Part shown: in pieces, positions 1 to 11,599 of the stretch
Layout: each line of letters begins with the position of its first letter
Position numbering within the stretch: position 1 is the stretch's first letter
Origin: Pseudocercospora fijiensis CIRAD86
Taxonomy: Eukaryota; Ascomycota; Dothideomycetes; Mycosphaerellales; Mycosphaerellaceae
Reading direction: 5' to 3'
DNA length: 64,000 bases
Assembly (NCBI RefSeq): GCF_000340215.1
Contig: NW_006921540.1
Location: 3,983,402 to 4,047,401, forward strand
Made by a program: the position numbers and the translations under genes
The notes under the pieces: model-generated
What the model was told of the DNA's origin: nothing
Seen by the model: only the letters and a program-made list of their open reading frames with translations
Databases searched by the model: none

Positions 1-1150
1 AGGTTGCCGAGTCGCTAACGGCCTCTTAATACGAGGTTATTATACTATTACTATATTCTTTAATCTACCGCTTATCCGAGATATAAGCCTTCCTCGCTCT
101 ATAGGACTAGAGGCTTTAATAATAGCTAAAGAATATCCGCTCGGTCTATCTACCTCTTATAAATAATAATTAGGTAAACGATTACTAGGATAATTCGGAC
201 GATATTTCGTTTATCGAGTACGTAGAATAGGCGGACTTCGAGTAGTATATTAGGGAGGCGGAAAGAGAGGGCTTATAGTTGCCCTTTCGAAGGATTACGA
301 GGAAGACAATAAAGAGCCTTATCTACGCGGCGGAGATCGTTAAAAGGGCTACTATCTATTAAGAGCGCATCGCTAATAGCCTTTAAAAGGTTTATAGGGG
401 TATAGAGCGCAAAGGAAGGCCTATTCTTCTACTCGGTTCTCGTCGTTACTTCGAATTTAGGAAGAAACTATACTTCTACTTATTCGAGTATAGTTAGGGG
501 CTAAAATCGTAGTGCTCGTAGCGGTAGATATACTTTAGGCGTCGAATAGATAGGGTACTATACCGATTAATCGATAGCGAGGCCGCTAGCGGCGGTAGTA
601 AGGTTGTTATTATTAATTAGGTAGATAATTAGTCGAAGGTCTTTAGTATTCTAGTTTCCGTATCTGCCTCGAGTTTGCGTTATAAGGGTTACGCTAAGCC
701 TAATTAGACTCGCTAACCTATATTCTTAGCTTTCGGATAGCTTTACCGAAAGCGGGCCGCACTTAGCCTCTAAAGTTAAATTTCTAAATCTGTTGCTTCT
801 AATTACAACCTAACTATCTTCTTCCTTATAATAAAGATATAAGAAAATCGTATACCGACCTAACGAGCGCTCGAAAGTTTCCTAAATACCTAAGAATCCG
901 AATAGGAAAGCTAGAAACTACGAAAACGTAAGCGTACGGATAGCGTAGACGAACTAGTACTAAATCCGACTCTAGACGAGCTTTAAGATACCTAGCAATC
1001 GATACCTTCTTTAGCCTTCCTTCTAACTCTAATACTAGCACTAAGGCCTATACTAGCACTAAGGCCTATACTACCGACACTCGCTTAGTAGAAGAAGCTA
1101 CACTTTATAAAGAATAAGATAGACCTAGTATTATAGTCTTATACTCGAGA
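1..1150. other. RIP-degraded sequence, unassigned
   Basis: No intact gene is visible. CpA and TpG are almost absent while TpA and CpG are abundant, the RIP pattern seen in all repeats of this window. The stretch lies upstream of the hAT transposase frame that becomes readable from about position 1,150. It may hold the hAT 5' end or an older element that the hAT entered. A partly open frame exists at about 180-780 on the plus strand, but I do not recognise it. Confidence 0.5.
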
Positions 1151-3017
1151 TCCGTAGGATAGCGAGCCTACTCGTAATAGATACGGTTATAAATACTTCT
1201 ACTATAAGCACTATCTAGTAGATAGTCCTAAGGCATAGAAATTAGTATCTAGCAACGTAGTACTAAGCAGACTACCTTCTTAAGACATATAGCATTGTTA
1301 TCTATCTAGAAAAAGATCCGCTATAAGGCCGTATTAATATCGACAAAATATAGGCAGTAAGCGAGGGCAACGAGGCAAGGCGTACGGCTACTATTCTAAG
1401 GAATATAGCGGAAGCTAATATAGACAAATTTAGGTAGGCAATAGCTCGCTATACTATAGCATATAGTGTCGCTTATTCTTCCCTTGTTTCTAAGGCCTTT
1501 AAAGAGATAATATTAGCGGTTAATCTATATATAGATAAGGCTCTTTTAAAGTTATATACTTTAATAATAGTACGAGTATAGTATAACTTCGAGAACTAGC
1601 GAGAGAGGGTTAAAATAGCGCTTCTTAAGGCTATTAGTTGCCTCTATATTAGCACTAATATATAGAAGGCGCAATACGGCTATAAGCACTTCTAAGCGAT
1701 TAACTGCTAGTATATTAATAAGTACGGCAAGCTTACTTAAGTCCTTCTTAACCTACCGCCGCTATAACGAGGCTCTTATACTAGCGACTTTATTGCTTAG
1801 CTATTAATCTCGTACTTTAAGACCTTCTTAATAGCTTATAAGCTTAGCTAGATAACTGCTAACAATGCCGCTAATAATAATACCCTCTGCGAGTCGATTA
1901 AGCTCTATATATATAAGAAGGGCTATATATACTAGACTAAGTAGAGCCGTCGTCTACGCTACTTTAGCTATATTATTAACCTTATTATACAAGCCTTTAT
2001 GTTTGCTAAATCTATAGAAGTAGCAGAATTAGCCGATTAAAGAGCGCTCTAAGCACGGCAAGTGCTATTTAATAACTAAGCCGAGAGCGATAGCGACAAG
2101 GTCTCTATATCTAGGTAGTTAGATCTTAATATAGAGTGCTTTGCTAAGCAATCTCTACTATAGCGTCTCTACTAGCTAACTAAGGTCCTATAGCGAGAGA
2201 ACGACTTCTATAACGCCTTTAAAGAATTAGCTAAGGTATAGCCGAAGCTGCCCTCTACCTATCCGAAGCCGCTAGGTAAGACTCGCTAGAATAGCTAGTT
2301 ACTAATAATCGAGGAGGCCCTTTAAACAAGACCTATTCTTAACGCCTTGTTTATTAGTATGCTACAGATTAATAAGTACCGGCTTACCGAGTTAGACTAG
2401 CTTATTCTTAAAGAGATACGCCTATTCCTTACACTATTTAAGGAAGCGACTTAACGTTTATAGGGCTATAACGTTACCTTCGACTGCTTCTAAGAGACTA
2501 TAGAATAGTTGCTTACCTATTTCGAGTGTACTAAGAAGCAGCATACTAAGCGAGAGGCTATAATAAAGGCTATTTACGTCTCTTAGTACCTATTTAATAA
2601 ATACTATCGTCTAATCGACGATAGCGGCATCTACGTTACTATAATACTATTATATCTAACTCGCCGTAAGGCATAGCTTCGTAAGCGTTAGTCTAGTAGC
2701 AAGAAGAAGGACTAGTAGCTTATTAATAGTCTAGTAAAAGCAAGAGCCCTATAGAATAAATATTAAGTACGCTATAAGCCTACTTCTAAGGAGTCTACTT
2801 CTATAGCCGCTATAGAAGCTATAGGTTATTTAACGGACATAATAGCGTAGCAATAAGAGCTTAAGAACGACGTACTTACGACTAATATTAATTACTTCGA
2901 GTCCTTTATTACCGCTACGCCTATTAAGCTACTATAAGTTAGTACTAATAAGCGGATAAGCTAACTAATCTATATAAGTCTACTTAAATAGTAGTGCCTA
3001 CCTATATAACGGACGGC
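1150..3017 (+). pseudogene. hAT transposase relic A, 5' part (split by Gypsy)
   Basis: Reading TAG/TAA as lost Gln/Trp codons gives a long frame resembling fungal hAT transposases. It includes the block RLRYFSYIINLIIQAF near 1,945-2,000, which corresponds to the conserved fungal hAT motif R(I/L)RC-x-GH-I-x-NL-x-x-x-A. Downstream come a central helical region and a linker rich in Lys and Gln. The frame stops at a perfect 5-bp duplication (CTATC) flanking the Gypsy element and resumes at 21,985 with the hAT dimerisation domain. It shares its layout with a second relic at 27,022-30,676. The left terminus lies outside the window or in undecoded sequence. Many stops make it non-functional. Confidence 0.75.
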
Positions 3018-3022
3018 CTATC
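3018..3022. repeat. Target-site duplication of outer Gypsy (left)
   Basis: CTATC directly precedes the left LTR and is repeated exactly after the right LTR at 21,980-21,984. A 5-bp duplication is normal for Gypsy integrases. Removing one copy and the element restores the hAT frame. Confidence 0.85.
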
Positions 3023-3198
3023 TATTAAGATATTAATTAAATAGCTATCTAAATTAATAACGAGTTAAAGAAGAAAGAGAGAGAGGCTCTCTCGCGGGAG
3101 AGGCTTTTATCTACTCGGCGGATGCCTTAGGCATTAAGTTATATAACCTTTAGTTACGTAACCTCGAATTGTATATACAAGACGCTAAGATCGTAATA
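3023..3198 (-). repeat. Outer Gypsy LTR (3' LTR)
   Basis: This 176-bp copy is nearly identical to 21,804-21,979. Differences are mainly C/T or G/A changes at CpA/TpG sites, for example a terminal TAATA here against TAACA in the other copy. Confidence 0.9.
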
Positions 3199-3299
3199 GC
3201 ACTCCCTCTTTTCGTAGGCGACGTCTACGGCGCTTTATCTACTCGTTACTTATATAGTATTACGATTATAGCGACTAATAATAGTACGCTCGGTCGTAT

Positions 3300-6200
3300 T
3301 AATATCGCTAAGTTAATAATACGTAGTTACGGCTTACGCGGGTAGCGCTTATAATAGTCCTTTACTACTTCTTACGTATTAGTAGCGTTCTCGGCGGCTT
3401 CCTATATCGGTTTATTATATCTAATCTATTTTACTTTATACTATATATTATCTCCTTTGCCTTTTATATCTAGTATTCTTTCTACCTCCTACTCCTTATT
3501 ACCGTCGATAACTAGCGGCGGCGGTAGCTCGTATCGTTAACTAGGTATACCTATTTTAGGTACTAGTATAAGTAACGAAGTATAGAAGACGTTATAGATA
3601 TATATTAAATTAGGTAGCTTTAGTTAATACGCGTAGGGCGATATTACCTTAGTAATCTTATATAGTCCTAAGTTCTTAACGTCGAGTTTAATATTAGGTC
3701 GATCCGTACTTATACCTTTAAGCGATAGAAAGACTTTATTACTAATACGATAGGTAGGAGTAGGTCGGCGGTATTAGTTAGTCGAGTCTTCTATACGAGA
3801 CTACTAATACCGTATCTATTCGATAAGATATATTTCGAGGCTCTATAGGTAATCGATCTAGACTTAAGTATTATTATCTAATAGTAAATCTTCTTCTAGT
3901 AGGGTTAAAGGTTTACTTCTAAGACGAGGATTGTAACTATAGCTAGCTTAAAACAGTAATAATCCGGTAGTTTCGAAGGGTACGTTATTTATTACGAATT
4001 CGGCGATAGGGAGCTAGAGGCTCTAGTCGTCTTACTCGTAGTTTATATATAATCGGAGATATCTTTCGATAACTTTATTTAAGCGTTTAGTTTATTTATT
4101 AGTCTATAGATAACGAGCGGTCGATAGGTTACGCTTAATACGTAGGCGCTTATATAAGTAGTTCTAGAATTTAGAAATAAACTATATACTACGGTCGGAA
4201 GTAATAGTATTTAGAAGACTATAAAGCTTCTAAATATAGGTAAGGTAGGTATCTACTACTATTTAAGCGTTCGAGCGTCCTTCCTTATATATAAATAGAA
4301 TAAGGTATTATATCTTAGTTAGTCGATCGACGACGATAAAAATCGAGTTATAACTAGAACTATTAGAAAGACTAGTAATAAAGTCTATTATTACGCTTTT
4401 CTATCGAGTAGTCGATATAGATAGAGGCCGAAGAAGTCCTTATTTAGCTTATCTTAAGGATTTAGTCTAGAGGTAGGTATAGTAGGTACTAATATATCGT
4501 TCGACGTTCTTATATATTTATAGCTAGTAGTAGCTATAGCTAATAAGATAGAACGTCTTTATAATACTAGGATAGCTAGTAGTAAAATAGTCGTAGTATA
4601 TATAGATAATATTAGTATAGAGCGACTTATCCGTTTCCTTAGCTTCTAGTATATAAAGATAGTCGTAGTAGAATAGGAAGTTATTATTTTTAATCTTATA
4701 GTTTAAGGGAGATAATAGGAGATTATTAAAAGAGTCCGCTTTACTACGAAGATATCCTTTTACTTACTAAAAGAGAGTATCCTTAATCGAAGTATCGCGA
4801 ATTCGCTTAGTAATATTCTCGGCGTCGATAAAGGTCTCGGCGCTAAGAGTTTCTATAGTAAATATAACCGTACTATTACTCGTAGTATTAATACAGGCTT
4901 TCGTAAATTAAGGTTCGTCGTAACCCTTACCCTAACCCTAACCCTAAGGGTTATCGTCGTAAAAAACGTAAAAGTCGTAAAATTGTCTGTTTCTTCGAGA
5001 ATTGCAATTATTTACCTTAGGGTTACGTAACTCTAACCCTAACCCTAACCCTAACCCTAAGGAGAAGATTTTATATACGGCGGATTAGAGGCCTATAGCT
5101 AGGTTATATAGCTTTAATACGAGCTAATAGTTGTATTTAATATATAGGTTCTTAGCTAATAAAGGTAGGTCGGTAGAGCGGTATATAAGCGAGTTCGGCT
5201 TAGCTCCTTATCTACTAAGATAGTATATAATCTCGAAATTAAACCTACTAAGGAATTTACTCTAGCGAGCTTAGCGGCGATTAAGTTACTTAGTAGATAT
5301 ATAGAACTATAGATTGCGGTAATCGGTAATAACTCGGATAGGCTCCTCGTTAGAGTAGTAACTCTCTAATTCGGATCTCTATAATTTAAAGGCTTTAATA
5401 ATAGCGAGAAGCTCTTTATCGTAGATCTCGTAGTTATATTTAGTAGGCGTTATCTTCTTCGAGAAGTAAGTAACGGGTTTCTATACGCTATCGGTATATA
5501 GTTAAGATATAATACCGGTAGTAATATAATTAGAAGTATTAGTCTCGATTATTACGGATAGGTCTAGGTTATAATAAGCTAATACCGGTATAGAGATAAA
5601 TATAGCTTTAAGTCGTTCGAAGGAGTCTTAGTAGGCTATCGTCTATATAAAGGGCGTATCTTTATATATTAGTAGGACTATAGGCTTAATAATATATACG
5701 AAGTCGCGGATAAAGCGTTAATAGAAGTTTATAAAGCTAAAGAAGGACTATATATCTTTAATATTAGTAGGAATAGGCTAGTCGCGTACGGCTTCGATCT
5801 TCTTATCGTCTATATAGATACTATCGGTACTAATAACGAGGCCTAGGTACTTAACTATTATTACTTTAAACTCTAACTTTAATATATCGGCTTATAGGCC
5901 GGCTTTAAGGAGTGCGTCTATTACTTAGCGAACGTAATAGCGATATTCTTCGATTAAATTAGAGTAGATAAGTATATTATCTAGATATATAGTATAGAAT
6001 ACGTCGAGGAAGGGTTAGAGAGCGTTATTAATATATTACTTAAAGGTTAATAGCGCGTTATAAAGCCCGAATAGTATAACCTTATATTCGAAGAGACTAT
6101 AATAGGTACGGAAGGCTATTTTCTACTCGTAGCCTAGTTCGATACGAAGTTAATTAAAGGCCGAGATAATATCGAGTTTAGTATATATAACTACTTTACT

Positions 6201-7118
6201 TAATCGATTAAGTATCTCTTAAATAAGAGGGATAGGGTATCTATTCTTTACTATAATCTCGTTTAGCTTACGATAGTCTATATAGAACCGTAAACCTCTA
6301 CCGGATTTCTTAATAAATAGTACTAGCGAAGAGTACTATAAGGTTAATACTTAAATAAAGCCCTTATCGAGGTTGTCTTTTAAATAGTTATATAGGACCT
6401 CTAATTCCTCGTACGATATACTATAGAGCGGGCTATACGTCGTTTCCTTACCTTTAATAATATCGATACGGTAGTTCTATCTAGGTCGGTATAGTAGTAA
6501 CTTCTTCGTATCCTCCTACGAGAATAATATTAGCCTACCGTAATAGTACTAAGGGACTTTATCGGCCGGGTTAATATACTTCTTCTTAGCTATTTCTTTT
6601 TCTATATCCCGTAACGACGCAGCGAATACGAATAACTCCTTCTTCTTTATTTACTAGTCGAAGACCTATACGCTTACTAGAGCTATAGTTATACCGGTAA
6701 TATAGATAAGCAGTAGTAATAAGCGTTTCCGTACTAGTCGAGGTAGCGGAATTAGCGGAGGTAAGGGCGGAGATAAGAACTAAGTTAATACCGATCGGCG
6801 CGTAGGACAATCGCGCTATAAGTAGTACTTTCGTATCGAGTCGATAAGCTTTACTATATCGGTATCGTCCGATAGGTTATAAGCTAGTTATTATTAATAG
6901 TACTACGTTACTATAGGTTCGGCGTAAGCTAGTATATTATTATCTTCGCGGTCGGATAAGCCGTAGGCGCGAACGATAGTATACGAGTTATTATAATATT
7001 CCTTATAGTAATCGGAGTTAAACTGTACTCGGTTAAGCTTCTAGTCGATACGAGGGTTATATTTATTAAGCTACGGACGGCCGAGGATAATAGGATAATA
7101 TCCTAATATAGTAAGGTA
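3300..7118 (-). pseudogene. Outer Gypsy pol relic (protease end, RT, RNase H, integrase)
   Basis: Minus-strand reading gives, in order: the end of a retropepsin domain (GYYPIILGRP then LNKYNPRID, about 7,105-7,030); RT motif [20 protein letters not shown] (about 6,300-6,240); the RT active-site box as YLDNIL (about 5,990-5,973), where the second Asp of YLDD has become Asn; RNase H (about 5,600-5,090); and an integrase core ending in a block like FIVVDRLTKIQYY (about 4,330). Stops fall where Gln or Trp codons are expected. The Asp-to-Asn change is G to A after T, as RIP predicts. The linker between RNase H and integrase contains two in-frame telomere-like tracts. Confidence 0.85.
4921..5061. 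repeat. Two telomere-like CCCTAA tracts
   Basis: Tracts of about four CCCTAA units each lie at roughly 4,921-4,949 and 5,030-5,061, separated by about 80 bp. All have the C-rich strand on plus. They fall in the outer Gypsy linker between RNase H and integrase, and the minus-strand pol frame can be read through both, as Leu-Gly repeats in one and stop-Gly (former Gln-Gly) repeats in the other. They may be interstitial telomere repeats or RIP products of TCAGGG repeats. Confidence 0.8.
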
Positions 7119-7124
7119 GTAAAG

Positions 7125-7398
7125 GACGGAAACTAATACTACTACTACTACTTATAGTAATAGTATAGGCTACCGAGGGTAATATAACCTATAGCAATAT
7201 AGGCAGCTATATTTAGCAAGATAGGATAACGAGACTATCGCTTAGGCTAATAACTAGAGCCCTATAATATAGGCATTATAGAAGTGTAATATAAACAATA
7301 TACTATACGAGGTTAATAATCTATCTACTCTATAGAAGGAGGCCTCTTGTATAGGCTTAAAACTAGCCTATAGGTATAGGGCCGGTTACTAGCTAATA
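7125..7398 (-). repeat. Inner Gypsy LTR (3' LTR)
   Basis: About 274 bp and nearly identical to 19,115-19,388. The shared block runs from GACGGAAACTAATAC to GGTTACTAGCTAATA. The outer base of the boundary is uncertain by 1-2 bp. Confidence 0.85.
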
Positions 7399-7507
7399 TC
7401 CCTCCCTTTCTTCGTATCTAACTAGACACGCTTTATATTACGCGCTTAAAACAAACATATATGCATCCTTAGCGCTCTTAGCTAAGGCTATCTTTAGAAC
7501 CCCGTAA

Positions 7508-7530
7508 TAATACCCCTAGGGCAGTATTAA
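7508..7530. repeat. Recurring palindrome, copy 1
   Basis: AATACCCCTAGGGCAGTATT is a near-perfect inverted repeat. It is the first of five copies within the inner Gypsy, placed just beyond the end of the extra frame. Confidence 0.7.
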
Positions 7531-7589
7531 TCCTAGATACTGTAATTATATAAAAACAACTTCCTAAGCAATACTATATAGACTTACTG

Positions 7590-10370
7590 TTGCTTTAACG
7601 CGCCGTAATCCTTACTAGTAATAACCTTATCTACTAGTCGGCTTTCGAAATCTCCTCCGTATACGTTAAAGCTATTAGTACCGAAGTACTATCCCTTATA
7701 GAGAGCTTAATTAACGAGGAGGTTAGTAGCCTTTTCCTTCGTAGTATTCTCCTAATTATATAGATATTCCTTAAGTCCCTCGCTATCGAGCTAGAGGATC
7801 TATTTAACTTCGTTCTAAACAACGTAACTTAACTAAGGAATCCTACTAACTAGGGCGTCGGAGATATAGCCGAGGCCTTCGACTAAGATAGCCGTAGGGA
7901 AAGCGAATAGTACGAAGGAGCTAGAGGCTAGGAGGGCGGTTAGATTGCGGTGCGCTTTAGCAACCTAAGAGACTATTAAGTTCTTATAGCCCTCAACCTT
8001 AGTGCCGTTAATAATACGAGAGTAGCCTAGGTTAATTAATATACGGTTACTCTTAGTCTTTAGATTACTATATAGTAGGTATAGTATCTAGGTAGAGACC
8101 TCGTACTCCTTTAGAGGGTTAAGGATCTACTCCGCTTTGCGCCCCTTACTATTAGGCTAACTATCGAATATATAGTCGAGGTCGTCGTCGGTAAGGTACT
8201 TGTTAGTAAGCTTACCGATCTTACTTAGTAGGACTAGGCTACGAGCCTTAAGCTTCTTAACCTAGCCCGTAAAAACCTCGGGCTAACACACACCTTCGAT
8301 AATAGTAGAGTAGCTAGTCTTATCCTTAGACATAAGGCAGACCTTAATGCGTAGGCAACTAGTACCCTTGCTAGCTACGAGCTTAACTATATCTTATCCG
8401 AGACAAGCAGACTCCTTAGAAGGACAGTTTTTACAAGTACCGCTAACCTTAAAGAACTTAGTAGGCCTAGGGACGGAGATAAGCTTATATACGTAATTAG
8501 GTCGAAGGGCGATAGCTAAGAGCTATAGGGTAGGGTACTAGCGGACGATTTAGTTGCTTATACTATAAGTTTAAAGGGCATTACGGCCTTCTTGCTTAGA
8601 CTTAGGCATTATACGTATATACTAAAGGTACATTTTAAACTCCTTCTATATTAGATCGATAAGAAAGGGAAGATATACTCTACGAGGCTCTTATAACTAA
8701 CTAAAGACTTAAGGGAAGATAGTATTACTAGTCTAGCGAAAGCGGTCGAAGGAGGTGCCTTAGCTAAGGATACCGGTAACGAACTTGCTCTAGCGATCCG
8801 TTAGCGTAAGAGCGCGAGTAATAGTACTAGTAGGGTTAAACGCGTAGAGTCCTAGAGATATTAGGGCGGCAATAGGGCGTCTAGGAAACTAGTTAGTATA
8901 GGCCTAATTAGCCTTAAGGGCAGCGAAGGCATCTTAATTAGCGACATTACGTCTAATCTTTAATAGGCGGCTAATAAGGATACTCGTCTTAGCACTAGTA
9001 TAAAGACTATACGCCTTAGCGGCCTTCTTAATATAGCTAGCATATATAGTAAACGGATCTTCGCCTAGCTTGCTAAGGTCGTCGTACTACTAATAGATAG
9101 ATAGGGCGATAGATGCTTTGCCTATATCGGCCTTATAAACTATATCGATCTCGGTAATAAGATATACGATAGAGTTACCCTTATAGGAACTATAGATGTT
9201 CTTAGTTAATAGCATCGGCGAGAGGCCTCTATACCTACGCTTACTAAAGGAACCTTCGGAAGAAATACTATCTTCTAGTAGCGCATTTAGTATATTAATA
9301 TCCGAGTTACTATAGTTAGTACTAGAAGGTATAGTAGACTTCTTAGCGGCCTTCTAGAATGCCTAGCGAGCCTATAACGCCTTCTAACGCGCTGCTTCTA
9401 CCTTAGCGCGCTTATCTTAAACTTCTTAAGGGACCTTACGGTTACGGGTTAAGCGGCGATCTTATACCTATATCTCTATAGCGAGCGCTAGACTAGTAGC
9501 TATATCGGCTTCCGTCTTAAGGCGAAGGACCTTGCGTTCGAGAATATCTATAATAGGAGCCTCTTAACCCTTAATAATAAAGCCTATACTATTAATACGA
9601 TAGCCCTTCTCTTTTAGTAGATCTTTAGTAGACTAGGCGTTAAGATCTACCTCGGTAATAGCGTCCTTATACCGCTTCTAGTAGGCTATCGTAAAGTCGT
9701 TAAGTACGAAGGTTAAGTTAACTAATTGCTTACCGTACTTCTTACTAGTAGTAGAGACTCGATAGATTATAGTGCGGGAAAGGTACTTTACTTCCTTACG
9801 ACGGACCGGATGCTTGTTAACGAACGACGCAACCTGCTTAGTACGCTCTTGTCTATCGTAGGCGAAGTTAATAAGGCTCTTTAGGAGACTACTCGGACCT
9901 CCCTACTACTTAAAGGCTTAATTGAGGTTCGTAAAGCGTATACGAATCGTAGTGCCTGCTATCTCGAGGCTATAGACGATAGGAAAGGCTTAATAAAGCT
10001 CTATATCCTAAAGAACGTCTCGCTTAAAGATGCGCTCGCTAATATCCTAGCGTAAGTTATTTATACCGTACGATACTAAGATAGTAGCCTTCTTAATGTT
10101 TCGATCGATAACGCGTAGTAAAGTACGAGCGGTCTTAATCTTCTTTTAGGGGTCGTCGATAGCAGTAACGATCTAGAAACAGTGCTCGAGGCTAGTTATA
10201 GCGACTAAGGCGCTATCGGAGGGGGCTTCGATTAGGACTAGTACGCCTAGGTTTAGGGCTTGTAGGTTGTTACTACTACTAGCGCCTAGCGGATTTAGGG
10301 CGCCGGAAGATATCTTAGTCGACTAGAGCGGAAAGGAGTTAGTAACGAGCTTGCAAAAACGTTCGTAGCT
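7590..10370 (-). pseudogene. Extra ORF (~900 codons) of inner Gypsy, unknown function
   Basis: On the minus strand one frame stays open for about 2.8 kb if TAG/TAA are read as former Gln/Trp codons. It is on the same strand as gag-pol, downstream of integrase and upstream of the 3' LTR. The decoded protein is mixed alpha/beta, rich in Lys, Arg and Ser. It has a charged helical middle (about 9,330-9,560) and a small Cys cluster around 8,460-8,400 (CKNCPSKESAC) that could bind zinc. I see no RT, protease, integrase, envelope-type membrane segment or helicase motif. It may be a captured gene or an element-specific accessory protein. I do not recognise the family. Confidence 0.6.
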
Positions 10371-10404
10371 TGTTAATAATAATTAAAGGGTTTAGATAGA
10401 AGAA

Positions 10405-10422
10405 GGGGGGGGGGGGGGGGGG
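10405..10422 (+). repeat. Poly-G run of 18
   Basis: Eighteen consecutive G on the plus strand lie just upstream of the extra frame's 5' end, between it and pol. Such runs are prone to sequencing and assembly length errors. Confidence 0.9.
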
Positions 10423-10745
10423 TAGGCGGTAGTAAGTTAGTTAGTATTTAAGTAGAAGAAAGAGCTTAGAAAGCTCGCCTTAAATAGGGTACGAAGGTAG
10501 CGTAGTCCGTATATTCCGGTAAAGCAAACGGATAACGATTATATATAGACCCTAAAAAGTAAAGCTATATACGAGACTCCTTTGTTAGTAGGGTAGGCTA
10601 AAGTTTAATAATCGATCTAGCTAATTGCTAGTAGCGACTACGCGCCTTTATTAACCTCTAGCTTTCGTAGATTCTCGCGCACTCGAAATGTAACTAGCTA
10701 GTTCGAGCACCTAGTAGTAATCTATAGTAGTAAGGCTAGCGGGAC

Positions 10746-11206
10746 TAATAATACCCCTAGGGTAGTATTAGCTTTTCTCTAGAGATACTCGGTAACTAGG
10801 AGCAAATCGCCTAGGCCTAGCGTAGCTTATATTAGCCTATAGCACTATCGTTATAGATATAGCATTACCTTTTATAGTAGTAAGCATATAAACGTAGCCC
10901 GTACGTTCTTCTTTCTTCTAGATACTAAGCTTAGCGGCCTAAGGTCCCTATTCTTAGAGGCTATAGGCCTAGGTTGCTACGTCTATCTAAGAGCTAGGAA
11001 GGGAGAGGGATCCTCCCTTTCTTAGTATCCTACGTAACTAATACTAATTAGGGTAGGAACAATCTTCTCTAGCGGAGTATCTTGTTATCGTTGCTACCTA
11101 AAGGCGGTTGCTAGAGACTAGGAAACTAGAGGGAAGTAGTCCTAGAAGGGCGGGAGGTTAGGTTCGGCTAGCTTCCGAATACTATCCCCGGGGTATTATT
11201 CGGAAG
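10746..11206. repeat. Recurring palindrome copies 2 and 3, bounding a 460-bp spacer
   Basis: One copy (10,746-10,770) and a longer 33-bp near-perfect palindrome (11,174-11,206, centre CCCCGGGG, arms TTCCGAATA and TATTCGGAA) bound the spacer between integrase and the extra frame. No gene is visible in the spacer. Confidence 0.65.
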
Positions 11207-11599
11207 TCATTCCTCGTATAGTTCTTTCTAAGGAAAAACAAAAAGAGTAAAGCTATAGCAATATTAATCGAAGGCAAAAGACAAAAGAGTAAAACAATAG
11301 ACAAGGTAAAGCAAAGGAGGGCAATAACTAAGAGTATTAACATCTATAGGAACAGGTAGTAAGGACTAAAGCTAAAGGGCAGCGCTCTATATTAATAGCG
11401 CGGAGAATAGTTAATAGAGGCAAGGAAAGCAACGTAGTAGAGGCAGGAAAGGATACACGATTATTTAGTCTCGGGGTCGTCTAGCTATAATTCTAGGCGG
11501 TCTTTATCGCTAGACTAGTTAGGTTCCTCTCCGTTAGAGTTAGATAGCTAGAAGTCTAGTTTACTATTAGAATCGGAATTAATATCGGAAACGCTCTAT

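Noticed and set aside
4921..5061. True chromosome end
   Set aside because: The tracts are short, internal, and embedded in the coding frame of a Gypsy element with sequence continuing on both sides.
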